A stretch of DNA of 64,000 nucleotides from Aquibacillus saliphilus (GTDB lineage Bacteria; Bacillota; Bacilli; Bacillales; Amphibacillaceae), in the NCBI RefSeq assembly GCF_020404745.1, contig NZ_JAIZAP010000008.1, positions 1 through 64,000 on the forward strand. The letters are read 5' to 3'. The notes beneath the pieces were generated by a model, which saw only the letters and a program-made list of their open reading frames with translations, was not told where the DNA came from and searched no databases. Each line of letters opens with the position of its first letter. Positions within the stretch are counted from its first letter, which is position 1. Positions 1 to 9,204 of the stretch are shown here, one piece after another. A program made the translations under genes and the position numbers.

Positions 1-122
1 AGATGAGACTTCCCATCATTTTAAATGAGTAAGATCCCTCAGAGACGATGAGGTTGATAGGTTCGAGGTGGAAGCGTGGTGACACGTGTAGCTGACGAAT
101 ACTAATAGATCGAGGACTTAAC
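1..122 (+). rRNA. 23S ribosomal RNA, 3' end (partial)
   Basis: The first 120 or so bases match the conserved 3' end of bacterial 23S rRNA, including the stretches around GGTTCGAGGTGGAAGCGTGG and GACGAATACTAATAGATCGA. The gene enters from the left edge and ends near the run CGAGGACTTAAC. The exact mature end is uncertain by a few bases. Confidence 0.95.
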
Positions 123-131
123 TAAAAAATT

Positions 132-446
132 ATAAAGCGTAGACGACCGGTTAAATCCGACTGGATAAGTAAGACCACGTAAAGGCTGGTTTTTAGCCTT
201 GGAGAGGGATTGCTTATAACAGCGAGGATTTGGGAGTCGAAGCTAGAATGATAAAGCGAAAGCGACTGATCAAAAGCGTACGGATAGATAAGACAGCATG
301 TAGTTCTCGACCTTTGAGGACGAAATGATGGATTACCTATACGATAGCTTTTAGGAGCTGTAGCTAGAATAATAAAGCGTAAAGATTGATGTCTTGTTCT
401 TCTTATCTAGTTTTGAAGGTGCATAGCCTTTAAATATACCTGTTGG
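132..446 (+). repeat. 23S-5S spacer made of three degenerate tandem units
   Basis: The spacer is about 320 bases. Three units begin with ATAAAGCG at 132, 251 and 372, so the period is 119-121 bases; the third is truncated by the 5S gene. Units 1 and 2 share ATAAAGCG at the start, GGATA..TAAGAC about 30 bases in, and GGAG followed by AGCTAGAAT at the end. Each carries its own small hairpin at a similar place (AAGGCT/AGCCTT in unit 1; TC..CCT/AGG..GA in unit 2). No protein-coding sense is visible. It could be an RNA element cotranscribed with the operon or only decayed duplicated spacer. Confidence 0.6.
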
Positions 447-562
447 TCTAGTGGCAATAGCGGAGAGGTCACACCTGTTCCCATGCCGAACACAGTAGTT
501 AAGCTCTCCAGCGCCCATGGTAGTTGGGGCTTTGCCCCTGCGAGAGTAGGACGCCGCTAGGC
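447..562 (+). rRNA. rrf: 5S ribosomal RNA
   Basis: About 116 bases match Bacillaceae 5S rRNA. They include GAGGTCACACCTGTTCCCAT, the CCGAACACAGTAGTTAAGCT region, and GAGAGTAGGACGCCGC near the 3' end. The terminal helix pairs the start near 447 with the bases ending at about 562. It follows the 23S gene in the usual order and is followed directly by a strong terminator, so no tRNA genes trail this operon. Confidence 0.95.
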
Positions 563-570
563 AAATGAAA

Positions 571-616
571 GCCACCGAAAAAGATTTAATAATCTTTTTC
601 GGTGGCTTTTTGTTTT
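571..616 (+). terminator. rRNA operon terminator
   Basis: A perfect 16-bp stem (571-586 with 591-606, starting GCCACCGAAAAAG) closes a 4-base loop and is followed by TTTTTGTTTT. This is a canonical Rho-independent terminator 8 bases after the 5S rRNA. Confidence 0.95.
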
Positions 617-730
617 GTGAAATCATAGCTATCTGTAAGTGGATAACTAAGTTATTCGTCTCCAGTTTTGGTAAAATAAGAAACACTCTTACCCAGTCAA
701 TTCTCTTAACGGATAAGAGTGAGAACGAAT

Positions 731-1999
731 TTAATTAGCATTTGCTTCCCAAGCGGCATTCATACCAGCAACACGACCAGTTACCATCGCAGAGGTTATA
801 TTATATCCGCCAGTGTAACCGTGGATATCTAATATCTCGCCACAGAAGTATAGACCAGGCATTATCTTAGATTGCATGGTGTTTGGTATAACTTCTTTTG
901 TTGAGACCCCGCCTCCGGTTACAAAGGCTTTCTCAATCGGTTGACTACCATTTACTACAAACTGGAAATGTTTGAAATCACTTATTAAATTTCTTATCTT
1001 TTCCCGGGAAATATTAGCAGTCTTATCTTCATTATTAATCTCGTTTCTTGAAAGTAGAAAGTCCAAGTATCTTTCAGGAACCAATCCTTTAAATATGTTT
1101 TTAACATTTTTCTTTGGATTATTATCTATAATTTGTATGTATTCATTATACAAAGACTGCTCTTTTTCTTTAGGTAGTGCATCAATCTCCAATAGTACTT
1201 CTTCATTTCCTTTCATCATTTCTTTAACAACAAATTGAGAACATCTTAATACAGCAGGACCGGATACCCCGAAATGAGTGAAAAGCATGTCCATTTGGTG
1301 AGTAATGATTGGTTTCTTTTTGTTGTTTAAAACAGATAAACCAATATCTCTTAGTGCTAATCCTTGTAATTTCTTTTCTTTAATAAAACCTTCATTTGAT
1401 AAGAGAGGTACTTCGGTAGGGTAAATATCTGTTATGGTATGTCCGGCTTTCCTAGCCCAAGCATATCCATCACCAGTACTACCAGTATGAGGAACTGCTT
1501 TGCCACCAACAGCTAGTACGACTGCTTTTGTCTTGAACTTTTCATTTGTTTTTAAAATAACTGAGTGCTCTTGTTCTTGACTATCAAAATGAATTGATTT
1601 AACTGGACAATCAGTTTTAATTGTTACATTTAGCTCCTTTAGGCGGTTAATTAAAGCATCAACTACACTTTTTGCTGAATTACTTACGGGAAACATTCTA
1701 CCATGATCCTCTTCTTTTAAATGGACGCCAAGATCTTCAAAAAAATCAATAATATCATAATTATTAAATACAGAAAAAGCACTATATAAAAAACGTCCGT
1801 TTCCTGGTATATGTTTAATTACTTCATCTTGTGGAAGTCTGTTAGTCACATTACAACGTCCGCCACCAGAGATAGCTAATTTTTTTCCGAGTTTGTGTCC
1901 TTTATCGATAAGAATTGTATTGGCACCATTCTCTGCTGCCGCAATAGCAGCCATTAAACCCGAAGGTCCTCCTCCAATAACCGTAACGTGATATGACAA
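731..1999 (-). CDS. ytfP: HI0933-family FAD/NAD(P)-binding flavoprotein (YtfP/BaiN-like)
   Basis: Probable FAD-dependent oxidoreductase; substrate unknown. The N-terminus carries a dinucleotide-binding motif ([12 protein letters not shown]) followed by [13 protein letters not shown], typical of the HI0933 family. A second flavin-contact region near the C-terminus reads [19 protein letters not shown]. Length (about 420 aa) is normal for the family. An ATG at 2020 has no visible SD and the ATG at 2008 abuts an AAAGGA. The TTG at 1999 lies 9 bases behind that AAAGGA, so I prefer it, although 2020 cannot be excluded. The gene diverges from murJ, as expected for the Bacillus order. Confidence 0.9.
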   Translation of the reverse strand: MSYHVTVIGGGPSGLMAAIAAAENGANTILIDKGHKLGKKLAISGGGRCNVTNRLPQDEVIKHIPGNGRFLYSAFSVFNNYDIIDFFEDLGVHLKEEDHGRMFPVSNSAKSVVDALINRLKELNVTIKTDCPVKSIHFDSQEQEHSVILKTNEKFKTKAVVLAVGGKAVPHTGSTGDGYAWARKAGHTITDIYPTEVPLLSNEGFIKEKKLQGLALRDIGLSVLNNKKKPIITHQMDMLFTHFGVSGPAVLRCSQFVVKEMMKGNEEVLLEIDALPKEKEQSLYNEYIQIIDNNPKKNVKNIFKGLVPERYLDFLLSRNEINNEDKTANISREKIRNLISDFKHFQFVVNGSQPIEKAFVTGGGVSTKEVIPNTMQSKIMPGLYFCGEILDIHGYTGGYNITSAMVTGRVAGMNAAWEANAN

Positions 2000-2271
2000 T
2001 GATTTCATTCCTTTCTTCATGTACGCAAAATTAGAAATAATACATTTTATTTTCTCCTAATAATAGTGTTATATCCTATTACATAGTATCAAACATGTTC
2101 GTTTTTTAATATATAGAAGATTTATTGTTGTAAAATAATATCCTTTTAAAATAAATTTGAAAAGGACTGACTTAAGTCATTAGACTAATCAAGGGAAAAC
2201 AATTATGATAGAAGACATGACTTTGTGATAAAATGAATTCATTCGACAAAATAATAGGTGCAGGTGAAAAT

Positions 2272-3900
2272 ATGGCAACATCAAATATACTTCGTGGTAC
2301 GATGTTATTAACTTCAGGAATTTTTATTTCGAAATTTTTAGGGATGATTTATGTAATACCTTTTGAATGGCTTGTAGGTGAAAAAGGATCAGCTTTATAC
2401 TTTTACGCGTACAATCCTTATAATATATTATTAAGTATATCAACTGTAGGAGTTCCTTTAGCTGTTTCTAAATTTGTAGCAAAATATAATACGTTAGGTG
2501 ATTATGAAACCGGAAGAAGGATGTTTAAATCAGGAATTCTACTAATGGCGGTAACTGGTTTCATTGCTTTCTTAACATTATTTTTTAGTGCGGAATTTTT
2601 AGCTACAAGGATGTTATCAGAAAATGGATCTTCTGGTAACTCAGTTGAGGATGCAACGATGGTTATTCAGATGGTAAGCTTTGCATTAATAATCATCCCT
2701 AGTATGAGTATTGTCAGAGGATTCTTTCAAGGCTACGAATCAATGGGACCAACTGCTCTATCTCAGGTAGTAGAACAAATTGCTCGTATTGTGTTTTTAT
2801 TGATAGCTGCTTACCTTATACTAAATGTGTATAATGGTACGATTGCTATGGCAGTTGGATTTGCAACATTTGCAGCCTTTATTGGTGCGATAGCTTCTTG
2901 TTTTGTTTTATTTATTTATTGGAAAAAAAGAAAGCCATATTTAGATAAGAAGATTCAGCAACAACAGGTTTCTTATAATCTCCCAATGAAGGATTTATTC
3001 ATAGAATTATTTCGTTATGCTGGACCATTTATCTTAGTTGGTATTGCTACTTCTTTATACCAATTAGTAGATCAATTTACGTTTAACCGCACGATGGTTG
3101 ATATAGGTTTTAGTCAAAGTGAAGCAGAAAATGCATTAGGTAGTTTCAACTTTTTGAGTCATAAGCTGGTTATTATTCCAGTGACACTTGCAACAGGGTT
3201 GTCGTTAGCAATGTTACCAGCGATTACAAAGTCATATACCGAACAAAAACGCGATCAAATGTTAAAACAGATGAATCAATCGTTCCAAATAATCATCTTA
3301 TTTGTTCTGCCGGCCGTGGTAGGATTGTCAATTCTTTCTAATGAAGCTTATGGGTCGCTATATGGGCTTAATAATATAGAGACCTATGGCGCCTTACTCG
3401 GATGGTACGCACCAGTTGGGATATTCTTTGCGTTATTCACTGTAAGTTCTGCTGTTTTGCAAGGTATAGATAAACAAAAATTTGCAGTGATAAGCTTGTC
3501 TATAGGACTATTAATAAAAATATCATTAAACATTCCATTTATACATTTATTTGGCGCAAAGGGAGCTATATTAACTACACTTTTAACTGTAGCGACCGTT
3601 GTAACATTGAATATGTGGAAGATTAAAACTGCTGTAAACTTTCCTTTACGAGAATTAACAAAGAGATCAATGCTAATTGCAATTTTCACTACGATAATGG
3701 GCATAATTGTTTGGTTGCTTAAATGGGGATTAGGTTTCTTTATCTCATACTCTGATGGAAGATTAGAAGCTATTATAGTTCTTTTTGTAGGAGTTTTAAC
3801 CGGTATATTGATCTATTTATGGCTGAGCTATCAGTCAACATTGTTAGAGAGAGTACTTGGAAACAGAGTCCGTGTGTTTGACCGTTTTTTAAAGAAATAA
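2272..3900 (+). CDS. murJ: Lipid II flippase MurJ / polysaccharide biosynthesis protein (YtgP-like)
   Basis: Integral membrane protein of the MATE/MOP flippase superfamily, about 542 aa with some 14 hydrophobic segments. The N-terminus (NILRGTMLLTSGIFISKFLG) is characteristic of Bacillus YtgP, which flips lipid II across the membrane for peptidoglycan synthesis. An upstream in-frame ATG at 2233 exists. The start at 2272 fits the family N-terminus and has AGGTG 7 bases upstream. The next gene is an RNA pseudouridine synthase, as in B. subtilis. Confidence 0.93.
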   Translation: MATSNILRGTMLLTSGIFISKFLGMIYVIPFEWLVGEKGSALYFYAYNPYNILLSISTVGVPLAVSKFVAKYNTLGDYETGRRMFKSGILLMAVTGFIAFLTLFFSAEFLATRMLSENGSSGNSVEDATMVIQMVSFALIIIPSMSIVRGFFQGYESMGPTALSQVVEQIARIVFLLIAAYLILNVYNGTIAMAVGFATFAAFIGAIASCFVLFIYWKKRKPYLDKKIQQQQVSYNLPMKDLFIELFRYAGPFILVGIATSLYQLVDQFTFNRTMVDIGFSQSEAENALGSFNFLSHKLVIIPVTLATGLSLAMLPAITKSYTEQKRDQMLKQMNQSFQIIILFVLPAVVGLSILSNEAYGSLYGLNNIETYGALLGWYAPVGIFFALFTVSSAVLQGIDKQKFAVISLSIGLLIKISLNIPFIHLFGAKGAILTTLLTVATVVTLNMWKIKTAVNFPLRELTKRSMLIAIFTTIMGIIVWLLKWGLGFFISYSDGRLEAIIVLFVGVLTGILIYLWLSYQSTLLERVLGNRVRVFDRFLKK

Positions 3901-4041
3901 TAGTGTGAATCGAATTCCGTGCATGTAAGGGTAAAATGTGTAATTAGACTATTGGTCCCAGTTTAAATGCTAATTATCCTTCAGGAGGGGTGATAAAGCC
4001 CTTTAAAAGGAGATTTAACATTATATTGTAGGAGGAAATAA

Positions 4042-4749
4042 ATGAGAATAGATAAGCTGCTTTCAAATATGGGTTATGGCAGTCGCAAAGAAGTGAAAAA
4101 TCTGCTAAAAAAAGGGGCAGTACGAAAAGGTGATGAGTTGATTAAAAATAGTCAATCACACGTGGATCCCAAGCAGGATATAATTAAAGTTTATGGTGAA
4201 CTAGTCGAATATAAAGAATATGTTTATTTAATGATGAACAAACCACCTGGTTATATATCGGCTACAGAAGACGCGAGAGACCAAACAGTAGTAGACTTAT
4301 TAGAACCAGAGGATGTAGTGTTTGATCCTTTTCCAGTAGGAAGACTTGATAAAGATACAGAAGGATTATTGTTACTTACCAATGATGGTAAACTGGCACA
4401 TCAACTTTTATCACCTAAAAAAAAGGTCGGTAAAACGTATTACGCAAAAATTTCCGGGCGAGTTTCTAATGAAGATATTATCTTGTTTGAACAAGGTGTA
4501 ACACTAGAAGATGGTTATGTGACTAAGCCTGCTGAATTAAAAATACTAACCAGGGGAGAAATATCAGAGATTGAAGTAACCATTACAGAGGGTAAATTCC
4601 ATCAAGTAAAAAGAATGTTTCAATCAGTAGGTAAGGAAGTTATCTATTTAAAACGGTTAACGATGGGGAGCTTAACTCTAGATACAGAATTACAACTTGG
4701 TGAATATCGTGAGTTATCAGATGAGGAATACGGCAAATTAAGACAATAA
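4042..4749 (+). CDS. ytzG: 16S rRNA pseudouridine synthase, RsuA family
   Basis: 235 aa. It has an N-terminal S4-like RNA-binding domain (residues 1-60, MRIDKLLSNMGYGSRKEVKN) and a C-terminal RsuA/RluB catalytic domain. The catalytic Asp lies in GRLDKDTEGLLLLTNDG, around residue 105, followed by GKTYYAKI. It isomerises uridine to pseudouridine in 16S rRNA in the cytoplasm. The SD AGGAGG stands 6 bases before the ATG. In the 140 bases after murJ there is an additional AGGAGGGGTGATAAAG stretch with no ORF. Confidence 0.93.
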   Translation: MRIDKLLSNMGYGSRKEVKNLLKKGAVRKGDELIKNSQSHVDPKQDIIKVYGELVEYKEYVYLMMNKPPGYISATEDARDQTVVDLLEPEDVVFDPFPVGRLDKDTEGLLLLTNDGKLAHQLLSPKKKVGKTYYAKISGRVSNEDIILFEQGVTLEDGYVTKPAELKILTRGEISEIEVTITEGKFHQVKRMFQSVGKEVIYLKRLTMGSLTLDTELQLGEYRELSDEEYGKLRQ

Positions 4750-4825
4750 GACAATAGCGAAGCATAAGCTAGTTCAAAAATAGGGCTGACTATTGTAAAG
4801 TCAGCCCATTGTTCTATAATTACAT

Positions 4826-5044
4826 TCAAGAAATTTTAACTTTTTTCTTAGTGATTTTCCATCTACCCCGGTTAGGACTAATAACAAGACCATTATGTTC
4901 AAGGACGTTCAAATCCCTCTGAACAGTTCGATCAGTAATACCAAATTCCTCTGCTAGTTCTGTTGTCGATACTGTGCCATTTTCTCTAATATACAGATAT
5001 TCAGCTTTTACTCGAGTAAGCATACGGGTTGTTGATTGATTCAA
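4826..5044 (-). CDS. ytzE: Small DeoR-type HTH regulator (YtzE-like)
   Basis: A 72-aa single-domain winged-helix protein with a DeoR-family helix-turn-helix: GTVSTTELAEEFGITDRTVQ followed by RDLNVLEHNGLV. It lacks the sugar-phosphate effector domain of full-length DeoR regulators, as in Bacillus YtzE. An in-frame ATG at 5065 exists. The SD AAGGAGTGG lies inside that extension and is placed 5 bases before a TTG at 5044, and MNQSTTRMLTRVK resembles the known family start, so TTG is the likely start. Target genes are unknown. It converges on ytzG. Confidence 0.85.
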   Translation of the reverse strand: MNQSTTRMLTRVKAEYLYIRENGTVSTTELAEEFGITDRTVQRDLNVLEHNGLVISPNRGRWKITKKKVKIS

Positions 5045-5357
5045 AAAACCACTCCTTATGTTCATTCATTAGACATGTGGTGAATGTGAATCTAGAAGTT
5101 ATTTTAATTTTACACCTTTTTGCTAGGAAAAACCAGATGTTGATTCTAATTTAACAGATAATTCTAACTTCACCCTAATTAACGAGCGGATAATTTTACC
5201 GAAATATCAAAAGTGTGGCAACTAGAAATAGCGTATCGTTACCTGTAATGATATTCAAAAACATTCCCTTCGTATAGGGGATGAAACTAATCAATGGTTA
5301 AACTTGATACTCTCTTACCGAAATTTCACTATATATTATAGTTAGAGGAGGAATTAT
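5045..5357. other. Intergenic region before the K+ channel gene
   Basis: This divergent intergenic region has no coding sense. It contains a 14-base motif twice in direct orientation: TTACCGAAATATCA at 5196-5209 and TTACCGAAATTTCA at 5315-5328. The second copy overlaps the expected promoter region of the channel gene, so the pair may be regulator sites. No known riboswitch is recognisable. Confidence 0.45.
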
Positions 5358-6383
5358 ATGTTTATAATAAAAAAATTGATATTGAAAGCTGTGAAAATTC
5401 CTAATAGTCTACTTTTATTTACAAGTCTTTTCTTAATTGCGACAACTTCAGTTTTAGTTGTACTAGTTGAAAACGAAACATTTCCATCCTTTTTTGATGG
5501 TTTTTGGTGGGTAATGACTACGGTAACTACTGTTGGTTACGGGGATTATTATCCAGTATCTGTTGGTGGGAGACTTATCGCTATATTCTTATACATATTT
5601 GGTATTGGTATTATTGGGATTGTTATTGGTAAAGTAGTAGATGGGTTAGCTAGTTTCAGGAGAAAAAGACTGGAGGGTGATATTGTGTTCGAAGAAAAGA
5701 ATCATTATATTATTATTGGATGGTCACAAAAAGCTAAATTCGCTATAAAAGAAATGTTGGATACAAATCCAAAGATAGAAATTGTAATTATTGATGAATT
5801 GGAAAAAGCACCACTTTTAGATGATAATATTCACTATGTTAAAGGGAACGTATCAGACCATGAAACACTTTTAAAAGCTAACATAAAAGAAGCGAAGGTT
5901 GTACTAGTCTTTGGGGATGGTCAACTTACTAATAATCAACTAATAGATGGTAAAACACTTTTAATTGCTTCAGCAGTAGAATCAATCGCACCAAACGTCC
6001 ATACTATTGTTGAAGTAATGGAAGAGAATCACATTAAAAATTTTCAGTATATGAATGTAGATGAATTTATTATTTCGAATGAAACAATTTCATCCCTTTT
6101 TGTAAGATCAGCATTTAGGAATGGAATATCTAGTGTATATAATCAGTTACTAAGTCGATCACATGGCGATGATTTGTATCTCATTCCTAAATCTCCTAAT
6201 TGGTCAACTTACCGAGACGCTTTTAATGGCCTCCTAGAAGTTGGAGCCACTTTAATAGCGGATAAAAATAATTTGAGTATTAATCGAATGCTTAGTGAAA
6301 AGTTACCAGAAGACGCAGAGTTATATGCCATCTGTGATAAGGAAACACAACAAAAGTTGTTTAAGAAACAAAGTGAACTTTAA
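5358..6383 (+). CDS. Two-TM potassium channel with RCK/TrkA-N domain (YugO-like)
   Basis: 341 aa. TM1 is at about residues 17-38 and a pore loop carries the K+ selectivity filter TTVGYGD (about 56-62). TM2 is at about 70-93, and a cytoplasmic RCK domain with a Rossmann start (YIIIGWSQKAKFAIKEM) runs from about 112. The same architecture is seen in B. subtilis YugO, a K+ channel linked to electrical signalling in biofilms. The domain after residue 235 has no recognised catalytic motif. The SD GAGGAGG stands 7 bases before ATG. Confidence 0.92.
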   Translation: MFIIKKLILKAVKIPNSLLLFTSLFLIATTSVLVVLVENETFPSFFDGFWWVMTTVTTVGYGDYYPVSVGGRLIAIFLYIFGIGIIGIVIGKVVDGLASFRRKRLEGDIVFEEKNHYIIIGWSQKAKFAIKEMLDTNPKIEIVIIDELEKAPLLDDNIHYVKGNVSDHETLLKANIKEAKVVLVFGDGQLTNNQLIDGKTLLIASAVESIAPNVHTIVEVMEENHIKNFQYMNVDEFIISNETISSLFVRSAFRNGISSVYNQLLSRSHGDDLYLIPKSPNWSTYRDAFNGLLEVGATLIADKNNLSINRMLSEKLPEDAELYAICDKETQQKLFKKQSEL

Positions 6384-6500
6384 TCATAGTTTAATTTTCC
6401 CCCCTCAGCCATAAGTAGTTTGACGTTTAAATCAAATCTTGATTTTTAAAATAAGAACTTGAGTAATTTATTCAAAAAATAGTGTATTGGAGGTTATTTT

Positions 6501-7067
6501 ATGTCACAAAACCAACATTATTTTATTGCAGTTCCTATTAAAAACTCCACACAACAATGGCTTAGAAATTGGCAAAGTCAATTAATTGAGGCGAGTAATT
6601 TTTCTTATAAGAGTTGGACTGATCCTGAAGATTTACATGTCACATTAAAGTTTTTGGGACCAGTTTCAAAAGATACAGTAATTCAGTTAAGTAATAATCT
6701 TGAGCAAAATGTTCAAATGAGTAATTTCAATCTGACTATAGGAAGATTAGGCACATTTGGTAATCCTAATAAACCAAGGGTTTTGTGGGCTGGGGTAGAA
6801 GATAATGAGCATCTAAAACAACTATTTCATGAGGTAGAGAATACATGTGTTGATTTTGGCTTTAATAAAGAGAATAGACGTTATCATCCCCATATAACAC
6901 TTGCTAAAAAGTGGAATGGGCAAATTATTGACAGTAGTACTCTAAGCGAGATAGTAACCTCCTACAAGGAAGTAAAGGAGATTAAGGTGGACTGTTTTGT
7001 TATTTACCTTATTCATCCAAGTAAAACACCAAAGTATGAAGTTGTAAAAGAAATAAAGTTTAGCTAA
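6501..7067 (+). CDS. thpR: RNA 2',3'-cyclic phosphodiesterase (2H/LigT family)
   Basis: 188 aa with the two HxTx catalytic motifs of the 2H phosphoesterase superfamily: HVTLKFLG (about residue 47) and HPHITLAK (about residue 131). Members hydrolyse 2',3'-cyclic phosphate RNA ends or ligate tRNA halves in vitro. It is the first gene of a three-gene run equivalent to B. subtilis ytlPQR, 12 bases from the next gene. The SD is GGAGG before ATG. Confidence 0.92.
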   Translation: MSQNQHYFIAVPIKNSTQQWLRNWQSQLIEASNFSYKSWTDPEDLHVTLKFLGPVSKDTVIQLSNNLEQNVQMSNFNLTIGRLGTFGNPNKPRVLWAGVEDNEHLKQLFHEVENTCVDFGFNKENRRYHPHITLAKKWNGQIIDSSTLSEIVTSYKEVKEIKVDCFVIYLIHPSKTPKYEVVKEIKFS

Positions 7068-7079
7068 AGAGGTGGAAAA

Positions 7080-7988
7080 TTGGCTCAACTAATTAAAATA
7101 CAAGATTATATTTCCAGGTACCAAAGGGACATCTTTCATTATCCAGGCCAGTTTATTCGTTTGAAAAATGAAAATTGGAAAAAACTCTTATATACCTGGC
7201 AAATGGAGCAAGAAACTAAAAATCAATTATATGTTGACGATGTTGAAGAGAGCAATTTTTCAAAATGGAAAAGTTTCTTTAAAAAAAGAGAAAAAATAGA
7301 TGAAGAATATAACGAAGATGATAAAACAGATATCCCCAAAACCGAAACTGCCTTAAAACAGTACTTTTTGGATAACCTAATTTCATTCCAACTAAATTGG
7401 GCTTCAACGACTGTTAGTGAAATGTCTTTTTTAGATAGAGAACTTCGAACAGATTTTACTCTAAAGTACTTTTTACAACGTTTTCCTGATACTTTTCTAT
7501 TGTTTTATAAGCCGATTTTTGATTTGAAAAAGATTTCCTTAGAGACTGACTTGATTTTAATTAGTCCATTAGGGATTGAAATCATTCAAATACTAGAAGT
7601 TGATTCTAGTACATCTATTATTGTTGGAGACGAACGTACATGGTACTTAGAGGAAAATAACATACAAAGTAGAATTCTAAGTCCTATCATCTCTTTGAAA
7701 CGTACAGAACAAGTGATAAAGAGCATTTTAAACAAGTACGAACTAAAATTTCCAATTAAAAAAACAGTTTTATCCAGAACTAATGTAATAGATTATAATA
7801 GCGAACCGTTTAATACACAGTATATAGATAGTAAACGACACGAAAAGTGGCTAACTGAAAAGAGAAGCCTAGTATCTCCGTTGAAACATAGGCAGCTTAA
7901 AGTTTGTGAGTGTTTATTAAAGCATTGTTATACATCAGCTGTAAGACGGCCGGAATGGAACGAAGAAAACGATATTTCTCCGTTCTAA
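7080..7988 (+). CDS. ytlQ: YtlQ-like conserved protein
   Basis: 302 aa, soluble, no signal peptide or TM segment. It is assigned by its position between thpR and the lipid kinase gene. The middle part (LKKISLETDLILISPLGIE, about residues 145-180) resembles the acidic core of NERD/endonuclease-like folds, but I see no complete catalytic signature. The start is TTG with AGAGGTGG upstream. Residues 65-100 are highly charged and probably disordered. Function unknown; translational coupling with thpR is likely. Confidence 0.8.
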   Translation: MAQLIKIQDYISRYQRDIFHYPGQFIRLKNENWKKLLYTWQMEQETKNQLYVDDVEESNFSKWKSFFKKREKIDEEYNEDDKTDIPKTETALKQYFLDNLISFQLNWASTTVSEMSFLDRELRTDFTLKYFLQRFPDTFLLFYKPIFDLKKISLETDLILISPLGIEIIQILEVDSSTSIIVGDERTWYLEENNIQSRILSPIISLKRTEQVIKSILNKYELKFPIKKTVLSRTNVIDYNSEPFNTQYIDSKRHEKWLTEKRSLVSPLKHRQLKVCECLLKHCYTSAVRRPEWNEENDISPF

Positions 7989-8019
7989 CAGTTAAATAGT
8001 TTAATAGGGAGCTAAAGTT

Positions 8020-8964
8020 ATGTATATTTTCATAGTGAACACCGTAGCGGGGAGAGGACAGGGATTAAAGATCTTTAACAAATTGAAAAAACAGGACATT
8101 TTCAATCAGATTCGTTCACGTAGTTTTATAACTGAATATCCAGGACATGCTGAATTACTCGCAAAACAAGCTGTTAAGATGTATCCTAGTAAAATCACCT
8201 CAATAATTGTAATTGGTGGCGATGGAACACTACATGAAGTATTAAATGGATTAGGTAATTACAACAATGTTTCATTATCCTTTATCCCAGCAGGATCAGG
8301 AAATGATTTTGCTAGAGGATATCATATCAAAGGTAATCCCTGTGAAATATTTAAACGGATAGTTGAAGGGAAATCTAAGTCGTTTTGGCCTGGTAGTTTT
8401 TCAGTTAATGAACGAGTTAATGAGCGACGAACGCAAGTACCGAGACTATTTGCCAATAGTATTGGGTTTGGTTTCGACGCTGAAATTGTAAAGGCTGCTC
8501 AGCATGCTAATTACAAGAGGTGGATAAATAAATTAAGGTTATCTAGAATAATCTACGCGATTGCTACGGTCGATGTACTAAGGAACTTCCAGCCCAAATC
8601 AGTTGATCTGGTAGTTGATGGAAAAAAGAAGAAAATAGATAATGTTTGGATGGTTTCCGTAACGAATCACCCCTATTATGGTGGTGGGATGAAAATTATT
8701 CCAGGCACAAAAAATCAGCCAGATGTTTTCCCGGTGCTTCTAGTTGCTAATATTTCACCTTGGAAGGTTTTAGCTTTATTCTTGACCGTTTTTTGGGGTG
8801 GACATATTAGGTTTAAAGAAGTGTCTGTAGAATACGTTTCTAGTCTACAAGTCTATTCGGAATCTATTTTAGAATACCAGGTTGATGGACAATCTGGCAC
8901 TTGTCATTCCTGTCGTATTACAAAAGAAAGTAATGCTAGAGAAATATATGGCATAGCTTTTTAA
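8020..8964 (+). CDS. ytlR: Diacylglycerol/lipid kinase family protein (YtlR-like)
   Basis: 314 aa. It has the DAGK catalytic signature GGDGTLHEVLNGL (about residues 67-79) and PAGSGNDFARG (about 91-101), typical of DgkB/YegS-type lipid kinases that phosphorylate lipid substrates with ATP. A second family motif, SIGFGFDAEIV, is near residue 147. It is the third gene of the ytlPQR set. The SD AGGGAG precedes ATG. The exact lipid substrate is not known. Confidence 0.9.
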   Translation: MYIFIVNTVAGRGQGLKIFNKLKKQDIFNQIRSRSFITEYPGHAELLAKQAVKMYPSKITSIIVIGGDGTLHEVLNGLGNYNNVSLSFIPAGSGNDFARGYHIKGNPCEIFKRIVEGKSKSFWPGSFSVNERVNERRTQVPRLFANSIGFGFDAEIVKAAQHANYKRWINKLRLSRIIYAIATVDVLRNFQPKSVDLVVDGKKKKIDNVWMVSVTNHPYYGGGMKIIPGTKNQPDVFPVLLVANISPWKVLALFLTVFWGGHIRFKEVSVEYVSSLQVYSESILEYQVDGQSGTCHSCRITKESNAREIYGIAF

Positions 8965-9204
8965 AATAATTTTCTTGAAACACCTTCTAGTTTGCGTTAA
9001 CCTATTTTTATCACTCTTTTTTATAATGAAATATTTTTCAACCGTGATTAAGGTACGTTGAAACGTGTTTAACAAATAAAAACTAAACTTAACTATAACA
9101 AAGCTAAGACGCAAGTTTTTAATCTTTATTCATTTGCACAGACGACAATAAAGCAATTATAAAATATTAACTTTGATAGATTTGAGGAAAATAAGGTGAA
9201 AAGT

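Noticed and set aside
132-446. Assignment of the 23S-5S spacer to the Bacillaceae-1 RNA family
   Set aside because: The context fits, but I could not find the expected terminal-loop consensus; kept only as a repeat.
351-686. ORF of 111 codons on the minus strand over the 5S rRNA region
   Set aside because: It runs antisense through the 5S rRNA gene and its terminator; no SD and no coding character.
5100-5357. A c-di-AMP (ydaO-type) riboswitch before the K+ channel
   Set aside because: Function and leader length would fit, but I could not recognise the conserved core sequence.
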